A DNA stretch of 50,721 nucleotides, from NCBI GenBank assembly GCA_030655145.1, contig JAURWD010000173.1, positions 1 to 50,721 on the forward strand. Reading direction: 5' to 3'. This stretch comes from Ferruginibacter sp. (lineage in GTDB: Bacteria; Bacteroidota; Bacteroidia; Chitinophagales; Chitinophagaceae). Both the position numbers and the translations under genes were made by a program. The notes below the pieces were generated by a model. That model was not told the DNA's origin. It worked only from the letters and a program-made list of their open reading frames with translations, and did not search any database. The stretch's first letter is position 1; every line of letters begins with the position of its first letter. Positions 25,955-35,187 of this stretch are shown here, in pieces.

Positions 25955-26608
25955 TTATGCGAACTTTTTAGCGTCTTCAAGGAATTTCGCCAGGCCGATA
26001 TCTGTCAATGGATGCTTTAGCAAACCAACGATAGAATCAAGCGGGCAGGTACAAACATCGGCTCCGGCTTCAGCACATTTGATGATGTGATTTGGATTGC
26101 GGATCGAAGCTGCAAGAATTTCAGTTTTGTAACCCTGGATCGAAAATATCTGGCGCATTTGATGAATAAGGTCCATTCCATCCCAACCGGTATCATCCAC
26201 CCTGCCGATAAATGGTGATACATATTTAGCACCCGCCTTTGCCGCAAGAATTGCCTGGCCGGCCGAAAAAATTAAGGTGCAGTTTGTACGAATGCCATTA
26301 TCAGTGAACCACTTGATCGCTTTTACACCTTCCTTTATCATCGGCACTTTTACAATGATGTTTGGATGGATCGCGGCGAGTTTTTTTCCTTCAGCAATGA
26401 TGGTATCAAACTCTGTTGTAACCACTTCAGCACTGATATCTCCATCTACTAATTCGCAAATGGTACGGTAATGATTGAATACCGCTTCTTCGCCCTGGAT
26501 GCCTTCTTTCGCCATCAGGGATGGATTGGTGGTAACACCATCCAAAATACCCATATCGTTTGCCTCTTTTATTTGCGCCAGGTTTGCTGTATCGATAAAA
26601 AATTTCAT
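25955..26608 (-). CDS. fructose-6-phosphate aldolase/transaldolase (Fsa/TalC-type)
   Basis: A 217-residue small transaldolase-family TIM barrel. It starts at [13 protein letters not shown]; 28 upstream in-frame residues are excluded because a promoter overlaps them. The Schiff-base lysine is in [37 protein letters not shown] and the C-terminal segment with [14 protein letters not shown] are family hallmarks. It provides either transaldolase activity, completing the pentose phosphate pathway with the tkt operon at 1-4164, or fructose-6-phosphate aldolase activity. The small class cannot be split by eye. Confidence 0.93.
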   Translation of the reverse strand: MKFFIDTANLAQIKEANDMGILDGVTTNPSLMAKEGIQGEEAVFNHYRTICELVDGDISAEVVTTEFDTIIAEGKKLAAIHPNIIVKVPMIKEGVKAIKWFTDNGIRTNCTLIFSAGQAILAAKAGAKYVSPFIGRVDDTGWDGMDLIHQMRQIFSIQGYKTEILAASIRNPNHIIKCAEAGADVCTCPLDSIVGLLKHPLTDIGLAKFLEDAKKFA

Positions 26609-26665
26609 AATACTGTATCCACCAACGGTGGAAATCGTTTTGATTGTTATAAAAAGATTGCGCTG

Positions 26666-26698
26666 CAAAAGTAAAATAATTGCAACATTCAAATCAAA
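26666..26698 (-). promoter_or_regulatory. promoter of the transaldolase gene
   Basis: The minus strand carries TACTTTTG at 26673-26666, an exact -7 match, and two TTTG boxes at 26693-26690 and 26698-26695, giving spacers of 16 or 21 bases. Start would be near 26660, about 50 bases before the ATG at 26608. This supports the short start. Confidence 0.7.
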
Positions 26699-26755
26699 GT
26701 AATTTATTAAGATAATTTGTCAAGCAAGTGAAGCGCTTGTTCACAGGGGGGCATA

Positions 26756-26857
26756 AAAAATGGCAAGTTACTTACATCGCACCGCTCAACCATCTACCCT
26801 TGCTACCTTCCGGTCCTGGGGGAGTTCAACAGGAGCTGGTCGTATAAGACTTGCCGG
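26756..26857 (-). ncRNA. ffs: signal recognition particle RNA (4.5S type)
   Basis: The minus strand contains the SRP apical hairpin signature CAGGACCGGAAGGTAGCA (about 26816-26799) with its GGAA tetraloop, matching E. coli 4.5S RNA. The ends pair as GGCAAGT (26855-26849) with ACTTGCC (26768-26762), forming a long hairpin of about 100 nt. The 3' end runs into six T residues, and a perfect -7 box (TATATTTG) lies just upstream. It binds Ffh to target membrane proteins co-translationally. The exact ends are estimated. Confidence 0.92.
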
Positions 26858-26859
26858 TG

Positions 26860-26867
26860 CAAATATA
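26860..26867 (-). promoter_or_regulatory. -7 promoter box of the SRP RNA
   Basis: TATATTTG on the minus strand is an exact TAnnTTTG match located directly upstream of the RNA 5' end. ATTG at 26886-26883 may act as a weak -33 box with a 15-base spacer. Confidence 0.75.
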
Positions 26868-26929
26868 GGATAGCATCGCCGACAATAAAAAATTATTAGA
26901 AAAAAAATAAAACTGCTTAACCTGATTTT

Positions 26930-28219
26930 TTAAAAAGTAATCCCGGGCTGATCGGTTCTTGTGTTCAGTTTTCCAATGCCGATTAATTGATCATATTGAT
27001 CAGTAAAAGATTTGTAATATACCAGGATGGTATAGATGTTTTCCGCCTCCCAATAATCACCATCAAGTTCAACTCTTTTCGTAGGATCATTTTGATCAAC
27101 CAGCATGTAGCCGTAATTGTAATAGCCTTGTTTTAAAAACTGGCTTCCTTCATAGATGCCTTTCTCAACATTGAAAACCATTTTGTTTTCTTCGGTGAGT
27201 TTGTAATCAGTGAGCTGACCAAAAAGATATAGCTCTTTACCCGCATATGGCGTTTGCGTTGGCGTAATAAAACTAAAATCAACAGTGGCATAATCGCCCT
27301 GCCAATATGGGTTGATGGTCTCGTAGGTGGTTACCCGGTACATGCCGTTTAAATCCTGGTAGTAGATATATTTTTGTGCAGACCGATCGATATCAGGCTT
27401 CACGTAAATGCGTGTGGCCGTTTTTGAATAATCTGCTCTTGCCACCCGGTCACTCTGTAAGCGAAAACTGCGCAGGTCTACCCAACGCCACTCCTTCCCT
27501 GCAGGAAATACAAAATGATTTTCTGTGTTGTACTCCAGGTTATTCCCACGCACAAAGGTTGGAAACACATTTCCCTGCGCATTATCCCAACGATTATTTT
27601 GCAAGACAACCACCTTGATCTGCTGGCTTGCATTAAATGCATTCGTGCCCTCGAAGTTTACAGTAAATTTTACGCGTTGATGTGTTTTGAAAAACTGCGG
27701 GGTAAACGGCTGGATGATCTGCGCCAGCACCGATGCCTTTGGATCAAGTACTACCATCGCCCGGGTAAACGCGAGCTTCGAAGTGTCGCCATCCAAAAAC
27801 ACTTTCAATAAATAATTGCCACTTTTTGTGGGCACGGAATTACCATCAGGAAGTATGGCCTGGTAATGCGTGTACCGCGTAAAAGCGATGGAAGAATAGC
27901 GGTAAGTTGTTATTCGTTGCTGGGTGAAACCTTTAATAAAGTCAAATGGGCTCAGCCGTACAGGATTCCAATTATAGTCACACAACTGGTAGGTGTAGTA
28001 ATAACTTTTGACCGTTGCATCCATGTCATCAAAATGCAATTCCAGCCGGTCGGCGCTGCCCAGTTTATATACCGGCAAGCCATGCTGGTCTCCGTAATTA
28101 TGCAGGCGAACGGTGCGAATATTTTTTTGAACGATGCGCTCAGGGTTTGATTGAGCAGGCAGTAAAAGCACAAAACAAAAGAGGAATAAGCACAGAGCGA
28201 AGGATTTTAAAAGCTGCAT
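26930..28219 (-). CDS. type IX secretion system plug protein (DUF5103)
   Basis: A 429-residue exported protein beginning with a Sec signal peptide (LLKSFALCLFLFCFVLLLPAQ). The sequence HFDDMDATVKSYYYTYQLCDYNW and the pattern of later aromatic, beta-rich segments fit the DUF5103 family. A member of that family, called Plug, closes the SprA translocon on the periplasmic side in Flavobacterium. Here it likely controls the T9SS pore used by cargo such as the NHL-repeat protein at 12583. It is a single gene, divergent from the FtsX-like permease, and its promoter region overlaps that of its neighbour. Confidence 0.85.
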   Translation of the reverse strand: MQLLKSFALCLFLFCFVLLLPAQSNPERIVQKNIRTVRLHNYGDQHGLPVYKLGSADRLELHFDDMDATVKSYYYTYQLCDYNWNPVRLSPFDFIKGFTQQRITTYRYSSIAFTRYTHYQAILPDGNSVPTKSGNYLLKVFLDGDTSKLAFTRAMVVLDPKASVLAQIIQPFTPQFFKTHQRVKFTVNFEGTNAFNASQQIKVVVLQNNRWDNAQGNVFPTFVRGNNLEYNTENHFVFPAGKEWRWVDLRSFRLQSDRVARADYSKTATRIYVKPDIDRSAQKYIYYQDLNGMYRVTTYETINPYWQGDYATVDFSFITPTQTPYAGKELYLFGQLTDYKLTEENKMVFNVEKGIYEGSQFLKQGYYNYGYMLVDQNDPTKRVELDGDYWEAENIYTILVYYKSFTDQYDQLIGIGKLNTRTDQPGITF

Positions 28220-28234
28220 GTAGTACTAAATATT

Positions 28235-28242
28235 TACTTTTG
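28235..28242 (+). promoter_or_regulatory. -7 promoter box of the FtsX-like gene (overlapping divergent promoters)
   Basis: TACTTTTG is an exact -7 match for the plus strand. The next bases, GAAAGATA (28242-28249), read TATCTTTC on the minus strand, a one-mismatch box toward the DUF5103 gene. The two divergent promoters would overlap. Confidence 0.5.
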
Positions 28243-28264
28243 AAAGATACCAAAATTGTGCGGT

Positions 28265-29494
28265 TTGAACATCTCCATTTTTATTGCGAACAGGATCGCC
28301 TTTAACCGGCAAAATACCTTCTCCCGCTTTATCATTAGGCTTGCAACTGGTGCCACCGCCATCAGTGTTGCAGTCATGATCGTAGCCCTCAGTTTCGTTA
28401 ATGGATTTCAGCAGGTGATCAGCAATAAAGTATTTAGTTTTTGGGGACATATCCATGTGCAGCAGGACATTGAGAACCGCGTGAGCATAGCAGAGGAATA
28501 CCCGATCAATAAGAACGACACCGTGGAGCGAATTGTGCGGGCGCTGCCGGAAGTGAAGTCGATTGAACGCTATGCAACCAAATCTGTTATCCTCACCCAT
28601 GGAACCGACATAGAAAGCATCCTCGTAAAAGGCATTGATTCGTCATTTGACTATAGCCGGCTACAACCCTTCCTGGTACAGGGAAAATGGGTTTCGTTTA
28701 TGGATAGTGGTTATAGTAAAGAGATCAACATTTCAGAGTACGTTGCCAATCAACTGAACATAAAAGTGAACGATACGCTGCTCTCCTTTTTCATCCAGGA
28801 AGACGGCACAAAACGCCCGAGAAAATTGAAGATCGCCGGCATATTCAAAACCTCGATCGATGAATATGACAAACAGTTTGGCATTTGCGACATCAACCTC
28901 ATACGCCGGATGAATGGCTGGTCTGCCGACCAGATTGGTGGCTACGAGGTCTTCCTGCATGATTACACGAAGCTGGACAGTGTGTCAAAAATGATCAAAG
29001 CCGAGACGCCACAGGGATGGAACAGCAAAACCATTCGTGAAATTTATCCTAATATTTTTGACTGGCTGGGCTTGCAGAACGACATCAAACTGATCCTCAT
29101 TGGCATCATGATGGTGGTCGCCATTGTCAACCTGATTACCTGCCTGCTGATCATTGTGCTTGAACGAACCCGTATGACGGGCATATTGAAGGCGGTGGGC
29201 GCCAGCAATTGGGATGTTCAAAAAATCTTCCTGTACAATACAACCATCATTGCGATCACTGGTGTGGTGTTGGGAACCTTGCTTGGCCTGGCTATTTGCT
29301 GGATTCAAAATGCAACCGGGATCATAAAATTAAATGAAGAGGCGTATTACATGAAAGCCGCTCATGCCGATATTGTTTGGTGGCAGGTTGTGTTGGTTGA
29401 TCTCATCACATTGGGGATCTGTTTTGCAACACTGGTGATTCCAAGCATGTTGGTTAAAAAAGTAGAGCCGGTAAAGGCCATTGAATTTCGGTAA
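28265..29494 (+). CDS. FtsX/LolE-like ABC transporter permease
   Basis: A four-helix permease of the MacB/FtsX/LolE fold, about 409 residues. One transmembrane helix near the N-terminus ([20 protein letters not shown]) is followed by a large periplasmic domain of about 230 residues. Three more helices follow near the C-terminus, in [36 protein letters not shown] and [18 protein letters not shown]. The conserved [14 protein letters not shown] loop is the ATPase-coupling segment. I prefer a TTG start at 28265 ([12 protein letters not shown], family-like) over a TTG at 28256. Lipoprotein release (LolE-like) is the most likely role; the ATPase partner is not in the window. Confidence 0.87.
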   Translation: MNISIFIANRIAFNRQNTFSRFIIRLATGATAISVAVMIVALSFVNGFQQVISNKVFSFWGHIHVQQDIENRVSIAEEYPINKNDTVERIVRALPEVKSIERYATKSVILTHGTDIESILVKGIDSSFDYSRLQPFLVQGKWVSFMDSGYSKEINISEYVANQLNIKVNDTLLSFFIQEDGTKRPRKLKIAGIFKTSIDEYDKQFGICDINLIRRMNGWSADQIGGYEVFLHDYTKLDSVSKMIKAETPQGWNSKTIREIYPNIFDWLGLQNDIKLILIGIMMVVAIVNLITCLLIIVLERTRMTGILKAVGASNWDVQKIFLYNTTIIAITGVVLGTLLGLAICWIQNATGIIKLNEEAYYMKAAHADIVWWQVVLVDLITLGICFATLVIPSMLVKKVEPVKAIEFR

Positions 29495-29609
29495 TAAAAA
29501 TGCCTCAATTTAAAAATGCAACATTGCACATCGCTGGGGATGGCCTTATTATTAAACTTAACCAGGCGAACGGAAATTCAAGCAATTTTCACGTTTATCT
29601 ATTTTCACA

Positions 29610-30356
29610 TTAATTTTTCACCAGGTGAGAAAGGATGATGCCTGTTGCCACAGCGGCATTCAGCGACTCAGCAGCGCCAAATCTTGGTATGGTGATTTTT
29701 TCTTTTGCAAGTTGGAGCACCTCTTCGCTGATCCCTTTCGATTCATTTCCCACAATAAGAATTCCTGAAGTTAGCCGTGGTAATTGCTGCAGCGCCGTCC
29801 CATGTAAAGCAGCAGCATAAGTTGGAATGGCAGCATGTTCCTGGATCAATTGTGCCAGGTTGGTGTAGGTTACGTTTACCCGGGAAAGGCTGCCCATGGT
29901 ACTTTGGACTACTTTTGGGTTATACTGCTCAACGCAATTTTCCGAACAGATGATGTCTTTTATGTTGAACCAGTCTGCGATCCGGATAATCGTGCCCAGG
30001 TTTCCCGGATCCTGGATGGTATCAAGTGCGAGCACCAGCCGATCCTGCAAAACCGGCTTCACCGGGTCTGACTTTCGAAATATCCCAAGCACATTATTTG
30101 GTGTGCTAAGTGCTGAAATTTTTTCTAAATCGGAAGGTTCAATTACCTGGAGTGGCCCTTTGTAAAACCGGCGGATCTCGGGCTCGTGTTCTTTCATCCA
30201 TTCCTCCCGCCCGAGTAACTGCTCGCATATAAAATGCTTTGAATGCAACAACTCAAGGACTACTTTGTTACCTTCAGCAATGAAGCAGTGTTCCGCATCA
30301 CGTGATTTCTTGTGGTGCAGACTTTGGATATATTTGGTATATGTTTTGCTCAACAT
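29610..30356 (-). CDS. TrmH/SpoU family RNA methyltransferase
   Basis: A 248-residue SPOUT-class SAM-dependent RNA 2'-O-ribose methyltransferase. The N-terminal domain resembles the RNA-binding SpoU_sub_bind region. The C-terminal knot has all three motifs: LDTIQDPGNLGTIIR (motif 1), IVGNESKGIS (motif 2) and SLNAAVATGIIL (motif 3). It probably modifies rRNA or tRNA; whether it is a 23S enzyme like RlmB cannot be read. It is divergent from the bamA-like gene with only 28 bases between their starts. Confidence 0.93.
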   Translation of the reverse strand: MLSKTYTKYIQSLHHKKSRDAEHCFIAEGNKVVLELLHSKHFICEQLLGREEWMKEHEPEIRRFYKGPLQVIEPSDLEKISALSTPNNVLGIFRKSDPVKPVLQDRLVLALDTIQDPGNLGTIIRIADWFNIKDIICSENCVEQYNPKVVQSTMGSLSRVNVTYTNLAQLIQEHAAIPTYAAALHGTALQQLPRLTSGILIVGNESKGISEEVLQLAKEKITIPRFGAAESLNAAVATGIILSHLVKN

Positions 30357-30372
30357 TCTTTTCTAATTAAAT

Positions 30373-30380
30373 TATATTTG
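30373..30380 (+). promoter_or_regulatory. -7 promoter box of the BamA/TamA-type gene
   Basis: TATATTTG, an exact -7 match, ends four bases before the GTG start at 30385. A TTTG at 30345-30348 gives a 24-base spacer. The mRNA would be leaderless or nearly so. Confidence 0.65.
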
Positions 30381-30384
30381 CAGG

Positions 30385-32829
30385 GTGCCTCACAAAACAT
30401 TTTCTACTTTCCTGGCGAATCTTTTTTTCTTAGCATTCATTTTTTCATCCTGCACCATTCCCCGAAAAGTTCCAGAGAACAAGCCATTTATTTTCAGAAA
30501 CACGATTGACGTCAATGGGGGAGATTTTTCCAAAGATCAACGAAATTCATTAAAACAGAAACTATTTAGTCAGCTGGACGATAGTGCTAAAACCAATATA
30601 AAAGATTTTCTCTTCTTCTTTCATTTTATCAAAAACCCGCCGGTTTATGACAGCGGGTATGCAGAGGTTTCTGCACGTAATATTCGAAGCTCCCTCTTAC
30701 ATCTCGGTTATTACGGCGCAAAAGTTAGCTACGAAGCGGATACTATTCGCGCCGGCAAACAGGAACGCGTACACGTAAAGTATGCGGTCGAAGCCGGCAA
30801 CCCAACTATTATCGACACCATCAGTTATCGCCTGCAAAAACCTGAACTACAGGAGCTAGCTTTAGAAACGCAGGACAAGGCCCTCCTGGCGAAAGGCAAC
30901 CCAATAACGAAAGCAAATGTGCTTGGGGATATCAGCCGGCTGGTTGAGCTTTACAGGAACAATGGCTATTACAAATTTTCTTCGGATGATCTCAAACTCC
31001 GCGGCGACACCACCATTGCGGCCTTGACAACCATTTCTGATGATCCATTTGAAAACCTGCAATTGCTGGAGGAAGCAACACAACAACGCGAACAGCCAAA
31101 AATAAAACTGGCGATGATCCTGAATCCTGTTGGTGATAGCCTGCGGCTGAAGAAATACTACATCAACAAAATTTATATCTACCCCGATTACCTGGCAGAA
31201 GATGCGACCAATAGTGCGCCTTACACGCAAGACACTACGAGGAGCGGCAACTACATCATTCGCTATCACAAAAAGCTTTTCAAGAACAGCCTGCTGGTGC
31301 GCAACATGACCATTAAACCCGGCGACATCTACCGGCTTGATGAGTACAACAAAACCTTGGGAAATTTTTCTAAAACCACGGCCTGGCAAAATGCAAACAT
31401 CCAGATCGTTGAAAACAAGGATAGTATTGGAAAAATTGATATGATCGTTCAATTACTTCCAGCGAAAAAATATGGCTTTGAGGCCAACATCGAAGCCAGC
31501 TATTCAGCCAACAGTAATTTAAACAATCCCAGCATCGCCAATGCCGGGAACCTGCTGGGTCTTTCGACGAACGTTTCCCTGCAAAACCGGAATGTGGGCA
31601 AGAGTGGAACAAAAATGACGCATGCGCTTCGGGCCGGTATCGAGCTGAATTTGAATTCCAAACAACAATCAGGTCGCAAATTAAACTCAACCGAATTTAG
31701 TTATACCAACACCATTTCCTTTCCCCGTCTCATTGGTCCGATCCGCTATATCACCCAAAACAAACGCACCGTATCGCAACAAACGTTTATCAATATCGTG
31801 CCGGCCTATACTAATCGGATCAACCTCTTCAACCAGTTGTCTGCCAGCGTCGCATTTGGGAACGAATGGAGTTTGCGACCCAACCGGAAGAATATTGTAA
31901 AGATTCCAAACATTGAATACTCCTATCTCTATAACCAATCAGATAGTTTTAGAAAAACCCTGGAAAGAAACCCATACCTGCGCTATTCTTTCAATACAGC
32001 CCTGGTTGTTGGAACGAGTTATGGCTACACTTCAACGTTCGTGAATGCAAAGCATCCCGGACGACAGCGCACTTTTAGATGGAACATCGAAGAATCGGGT
32101 TTACTGCTGGGAAGATTGAATGTATTTAATGAACAACTTCGCCAGTTCATTAAGACAGATTTTGAATATACCTACGTGGTTGCAGCAACTAAGTCGGCAA
32201 GTATCTTCCGTGCCTTTGCCGGCGTAGGCGTTCCAGTAGGGAAAAGAGACAGTTCTCTTCCATTTTTCAAACAATATTTTGCGGGGGGACCGAACAGTAT
32301 GCGGGCCTGGCCTATTCGCGGGATCGGGCCGGGAAGCAAAGCCCTGGCACCCTACAATTCGCTCGCGTTAAATGATCGCACTGGTGACGTTCGCCTTGAA
32401 TTGAATGGAGAATACCGGTACGACATTGCACAACTGATCCCTAACTCGCTGGTGTTAAAAGGTGCCTTTTTTATAGACGCAGGAAACGTATGGAATTTCA
32501 GGAATACGAACACTAACGGTGGCGAAGACACGCTGCAATTCAGGTTTAAGAATTTATATAAGCAACTCGGCGTAAGCGCGGGAACAGGCTTCAGGCTTGA
32601 TTTTAATTATTTCCTGATTCGTTTTGACCTGGGCTTCCGCTTCAAACGCCCCGACATAGCAGAAAATTACGGGTGGAAATTTCCCAACATTACTTTTAGC
32701 AACCTGTTCAGGAGAGGGGAAGAAATTGCCGATCCGGCAAATCCCGGCAAAACGGTCAATGACGAACGTTATCGCAGGTGGCGCTATGAAAACTTCAATT
32801 TCACCATCGGTTTAAGCTACCCGTTTTAA
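30385..32829 (+). CDS. BamA/TamA family outer-membrane protein (Omp85)
   Basis: An 814-residue Omp85-superfamily protein. The N-terminus is a lipoprotein-like signal (FLAFIFSSC). It is followed by POTRA-like periplasmic repeats (GGDFSKDQRN, RNIRSSLLHLGYYGAKVSYEAD) and a C-terminal 16-strand barrel. The L6-loop motif appears as GGPNSMRAW and IRGIGPGS, and the chain ends in aromatic FTIGLSYPF. It likely inserts or exports outer-membrane proteins or autotransporters, as TamA or a second BamA-like paralogue. A full BamA would be expected elsewhere. The start is a GTG four bases after a -7 box. Confidence 0.9.
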   Translation: MPHKTFSTFLANLFFLAFIFSSCTIPRKVPENKPFIFRNTIDVNGGDFSKDQRNSLKQKLFSQLDDSAKTNIKDFLFFFHFIKNPPVYDSGYAEVSARNIRSSLLHLGYYGAKVSYEADTIRAGKQERVHVKYAVEAGNPTIIDTISYRLQKPELQELALETQDKALLAKGNPITKANVLGDISRLVELYRNNGYYKFSSDDLKLRGDTTIAALTTISDDPFENLQLLEEATQQREQPKIKLAMILNPVGDSLRLKKYYINKIYIYPDYLAEDATNSAPYTQDTTRSGNYIIRYHKKLFKNSLLVRNMTIKPGDIYRLDEYNKTLGNFSKTTAWQNANIQIVENKDSIGKIDMIVQLLPAKKYGFEANIEASYSANSNLNNPSIANAGNLLGLSTNVSLQNRNVGKSGTKMTHALRAGIELNLNSKQQSGRKLNSTEFSYTNTISFPRLIGPIRYITQNKRTVSQQTFINIVPAYTNRINLFNQLSASVAFGNEWSLRPNRKNIVKIPNIEYSYLYNQSDSFRKTLERNPYLRYSFNTALVVGTSYGYTSTFVNAKHPGRQRTFRWNIEESGLLLGRLNVFNEQLRQFIKTDFEYTYVVAATKSASIFRAFAGVGVPVGKRDSSLPFFKQYFAGGPNSMRAWPIRGIGPGSKALAPYNSLALNDRTGDVRLELNGEYRYDIAQLIPNSLVLKGAFFIDAGNVWNFRNTNTNGGEDTLQFRFKNLYKQLGVSAGTGFRLDFNYFLIRFDLGFRFKRPDIAENYGWKFPNITFSNLFRRGEEIADPANPGKTVNDERYRRWRYENFNFTIGLSYPF

Positions 32830-32864
32830 TGCTCAACTGACTGGCGGAAAACGCTGCAGCAATT

Positions 32865-33668
32865 TTAAGCCTCCTTATTATCTCCAGGCTCTGCTGGCTT
32901 GAGGCTGTTTTCAAAAGCTTCCATTGTAAAAGCCGATTCTGTAGTAAACTCACCAATTCTTGTTCTCCTTAAACTACTAAGATGAGCGCCACATCCAAGT
33001 ACAGCACCAAAATCATGGGCCAGGCTTCGTATATACGTTCCCGTTGAACATACTACTTTGAAATGTATTACGGGCAGGTCTACCGCGGTGATGTCGAAAG
33101 AATGGATGGTAATATTCCTTGCCTGAAGTTCTACATCTACGCCCCTTCTCGCCAATTCATATAGAGCGACTCCATCCTTTTTAATAGCTGAAAAAACAGG
33201 TGGAAACTGGGCGATCTCACCGGTAAATTGTGTGGTCGCTGCATGTATTTGCTCCTCCGCCAGGAAGGAATAGTCCCGGTGGTTTTCGGGAACACTTTCA
33301 AGATCGTAGGTTGGCGTAGTAGACCCGACGGTGATGGTGCCGGTATATTCTTTTTCCTGCGCCATGTACTCATTGATCTTCTTTGTGAACTTACCGGTAC
33401 AGACAATGAGCAAGCCTGTTGCTAACGGATCCAAGGTTCCGGCATGACCGATCTTTTTTATCTGCAACAAGCTCCGCAATTTCCTCACCACGTCAAAAGA
33501 AGTCCAGTGAAGCGGCTTATCAATGAGTATTACTTTCCCTTCAGCATATGGCAACTGGATGGCGGGATCAATTGGTATGCGTTCTTTGCGTTCCGTTTGC
33601 ACCGGCGTTTCGCCCGCTTCAATCAACTTGTTTGTATATCGTAAACGATATGTTTGTTTCCTGGCCAA
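32865..33668 (-). CDS. truB: tRNA pseudouridine(55) synthase TruB
   Basis: Converts U55 to pseudouridine in the T-loop of tRNAs. The catalytic aspartate is D80 in GTLDPLATG. KPLHWTSFDVVRKLR, CSTGTYIRSLAHDFG and LRRTRIGEF are conserved TruB stretches. The open frame has a basic N-terminal extension of about 45 residues before the usual AEGKVILIDKP start. No ATG exists in it; TTG at 33668 is the first possible start, and a -7 box at 33701-33708 lies about 30 bases upstream. An internal TTG (for example at residue 39) is possible. It converges with the bamA-like gene. Confidence 0.93.
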   Translation of the reverse strand: MARKQTYRLRYTNKLIEAGETPVQTERKERIPIDPAIQLPYAEGKVILIDKPLHWTSFDVVRKLRSLLQIKKIGHAGTLDPLATGLLIVCTGKFTKKINEYMAQEKEYTGTITVGSTTPTYDLESVPENHRDYSFLAEEQIHAATTQFTGEIAQFPPVFSAIKKDGVALYELARRGVDVELQARNITIHSFDITAVDLPVIHFKVVCSTGTYIRSLAHDFGAVLGCGAHLSSLRRTRIGEFTTESAFTMEAFENSLKPAEPGDNKEA

Positions 33669-33700
33669 CCTGAAGAATTAAAGATGAAGTATGTTTCGTG

Positions 33701-33708
33701 CAAAAGTA
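33701..33708 (-). promoter_or_regulatory. -7 promoter box of truB
   Basis: The minus strand reads TACTTTTG, an exact -7 match. Transcription would start near 33696, about 28 bases before the TTG at 33668, which supports the long truB start. Confidence 0.55.
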
Positions 33709-33733
33709 CAGCTCAAGGGCATGCGCTGCGTGG

Positions 33734-35077
33734 TTAGATCGCCTGCCTTGCTTTTAACTCAAGATATTTATTGAGTGTGTTCACGGTAAGATTTTCCGGG
33801 GCGGTTAAAATAGACAGGATGCCGTGTTTCATCAACTCTTTTACGATCAGCCGCTTTTCGTATGTAAATTTTTCAGCGATCGTTTTCAAATAAACAGCTT
33901 CCAGGTTCTCAGCATCTACACCGGATAATTGCTTCAATTCAGTATTCTCAAAAAAAACAACGATCAACAAATGATGCTTTGCAATAGAACGGAGGAAATT
34001 AAGCTGGCGTTTTAATCCCGAGAGTGACTCGAAGTTGGTGAACAGGACCAACAGGCTGCGTTGCTTAATACGATTGCGCAGCTGCATATACAACATTTCA
34101 AAATCACTTTCGAGGAAGGAAGTTTCCTGGTTGTACAACAATTGTAAAATATTTGCCTGCTGAATTGGCTTCCGGTCTGCCGCCAACAAGGTTCCCATCT
34201 TATTGTCGAAGGTGATCAACCCTACCCGATCCTGTTTTTGGAGGCAAACATTACTTAACACAAGCGTGCTGTTGATAGCGTAATCAAGTAAACTTAAATC
34301 GCCGAACGGCATCTTCATTAACCTGCCTTTGTCAATGATGCAATAGACCTGCTGGCTTTTTTCATCGGTGAAATTATTCACCATTAATGTCGTTTTACGG
34401 GCCGTTGCTTTCCAGTTAATGGTGCGGATATCATCGCCGCGAACGTATTCCTTGATCTGCTCAAACTCCATGCTGTGGCCGATCTTACGCATTCGCTTAC
34501 TCCCGTGCTCCGACTGGATGGTGGTTTGCGAAAGCAGCGTGTACTTCCGGAGTTGCATAAAGGATGGAAATACGGGGACGGTAACGGGTGCATCGACATC
34601 ATGCCTGCGCATCACCAAACCAAGGCCCGATTTAATATAGAGAATGATATTGCCGAATTCGTACTCACCGCGTTCGGTTGGGCGTAACAGGTAACTGATC
34701 TTTTTTTGTTCCCCAGCTTTAAAAGATCGTTTGATCAGCCAATCTCTTTGTTGAAATTGTTCGGGCAATTCATCAATTATTTGCATCTCCACTTTAAAGC
34801 GAATGGTGTTGGTCACAATTAAAGTCACTTTGTTTTCATCTCCATTGCTAAATCGCTCCGCTGTGTTACGTTTCGCGACTGGTGCGGGACTAAGTAAAAA
34901 AAGAAATACGTAGTCAACGATCACGAACACGAGCAATAGGTACCAGGCAGTTTTTGGGATGAACAATAAAGCTGGTACAAAAAAAGAGGAAATAAATAGT
35001 ATGATGCACACAGCCCCGGCCAGGTAAAAACGCGGCGTGAGATATAAGTTGCCGATATATTTTTTCAAAGGCGACAT
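33734..35077 (-). CDS. DUF58 domain-containing protein (VWA-like)
   Basis: A 447-residue membrane-anchored protein. Two transmembrane helices lie near residues 15-60 (AGAVCIILFISSF, WYLLLVFVIVDYVFLFLL). A central DUF58 domain carries the family core EFEQIKEYVRGDDIRTINWKA and TARKTTLM. A von Willebrand A-like domain follows, with a modified metal site (DKGRLM). DUF58 proteins nearly always sit beside MoxR ATPases and probably receive their chaperone or metal-insertion activity. Here it is the last gene of the SpoIIM-DUF4129-DUF4350-MoxR-DUF58 operon, 110 bases after moxR. Confidence 0.87.
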   Translation of the reverse strand: MSPLKKYIGNLYLTPRFYLAGAVCIILFISSFFVPALLFIPKTAWYLLLVFVIVDYVFLFLLSPAPVAKRNTAERFSNGDENKVTLIVTNTIRFKVEMQIIDELPEQFQQRDWLIKRSFKAGEQKKISYLLRPTERGEYEFGNIILYIKSGLGLVMRRHDVDAPVTVPVFPSFMQLRKYTLLSQTTIQSEHGSKRMRKIGHSMEFEQIKEYVRGDDIRTINWKATARKTTLMVNNFTDEKSQQVYCIIDKGRLMKMPFGDLSLLDYAINSTLVLSNVCLQKQDRVGLITFDNKMGTLLAADRKPIQQANILQLLYNQETSFLESDFEMLYMQLRNRIKQRSLLVLFTNFESLSGLKRQLNFLRSIAKHHLLIVVFFENTELKQLSGVDAENLEAVYLKTIAEKFTYEKRLIVKELMKHGILSILTAPENLTVNTLNKYLELKARQAI

Positions 35078-35187
35078 GCGAGGTAATACGCTACAAGCGC
35101 TGAAAGAGGATTTGGTGTTTGTGAAAAATTTGCAAGGTAGTTACTCAGCTGAATTAGTTATTGACCTGCCTTAAACTGATTCTTGCA

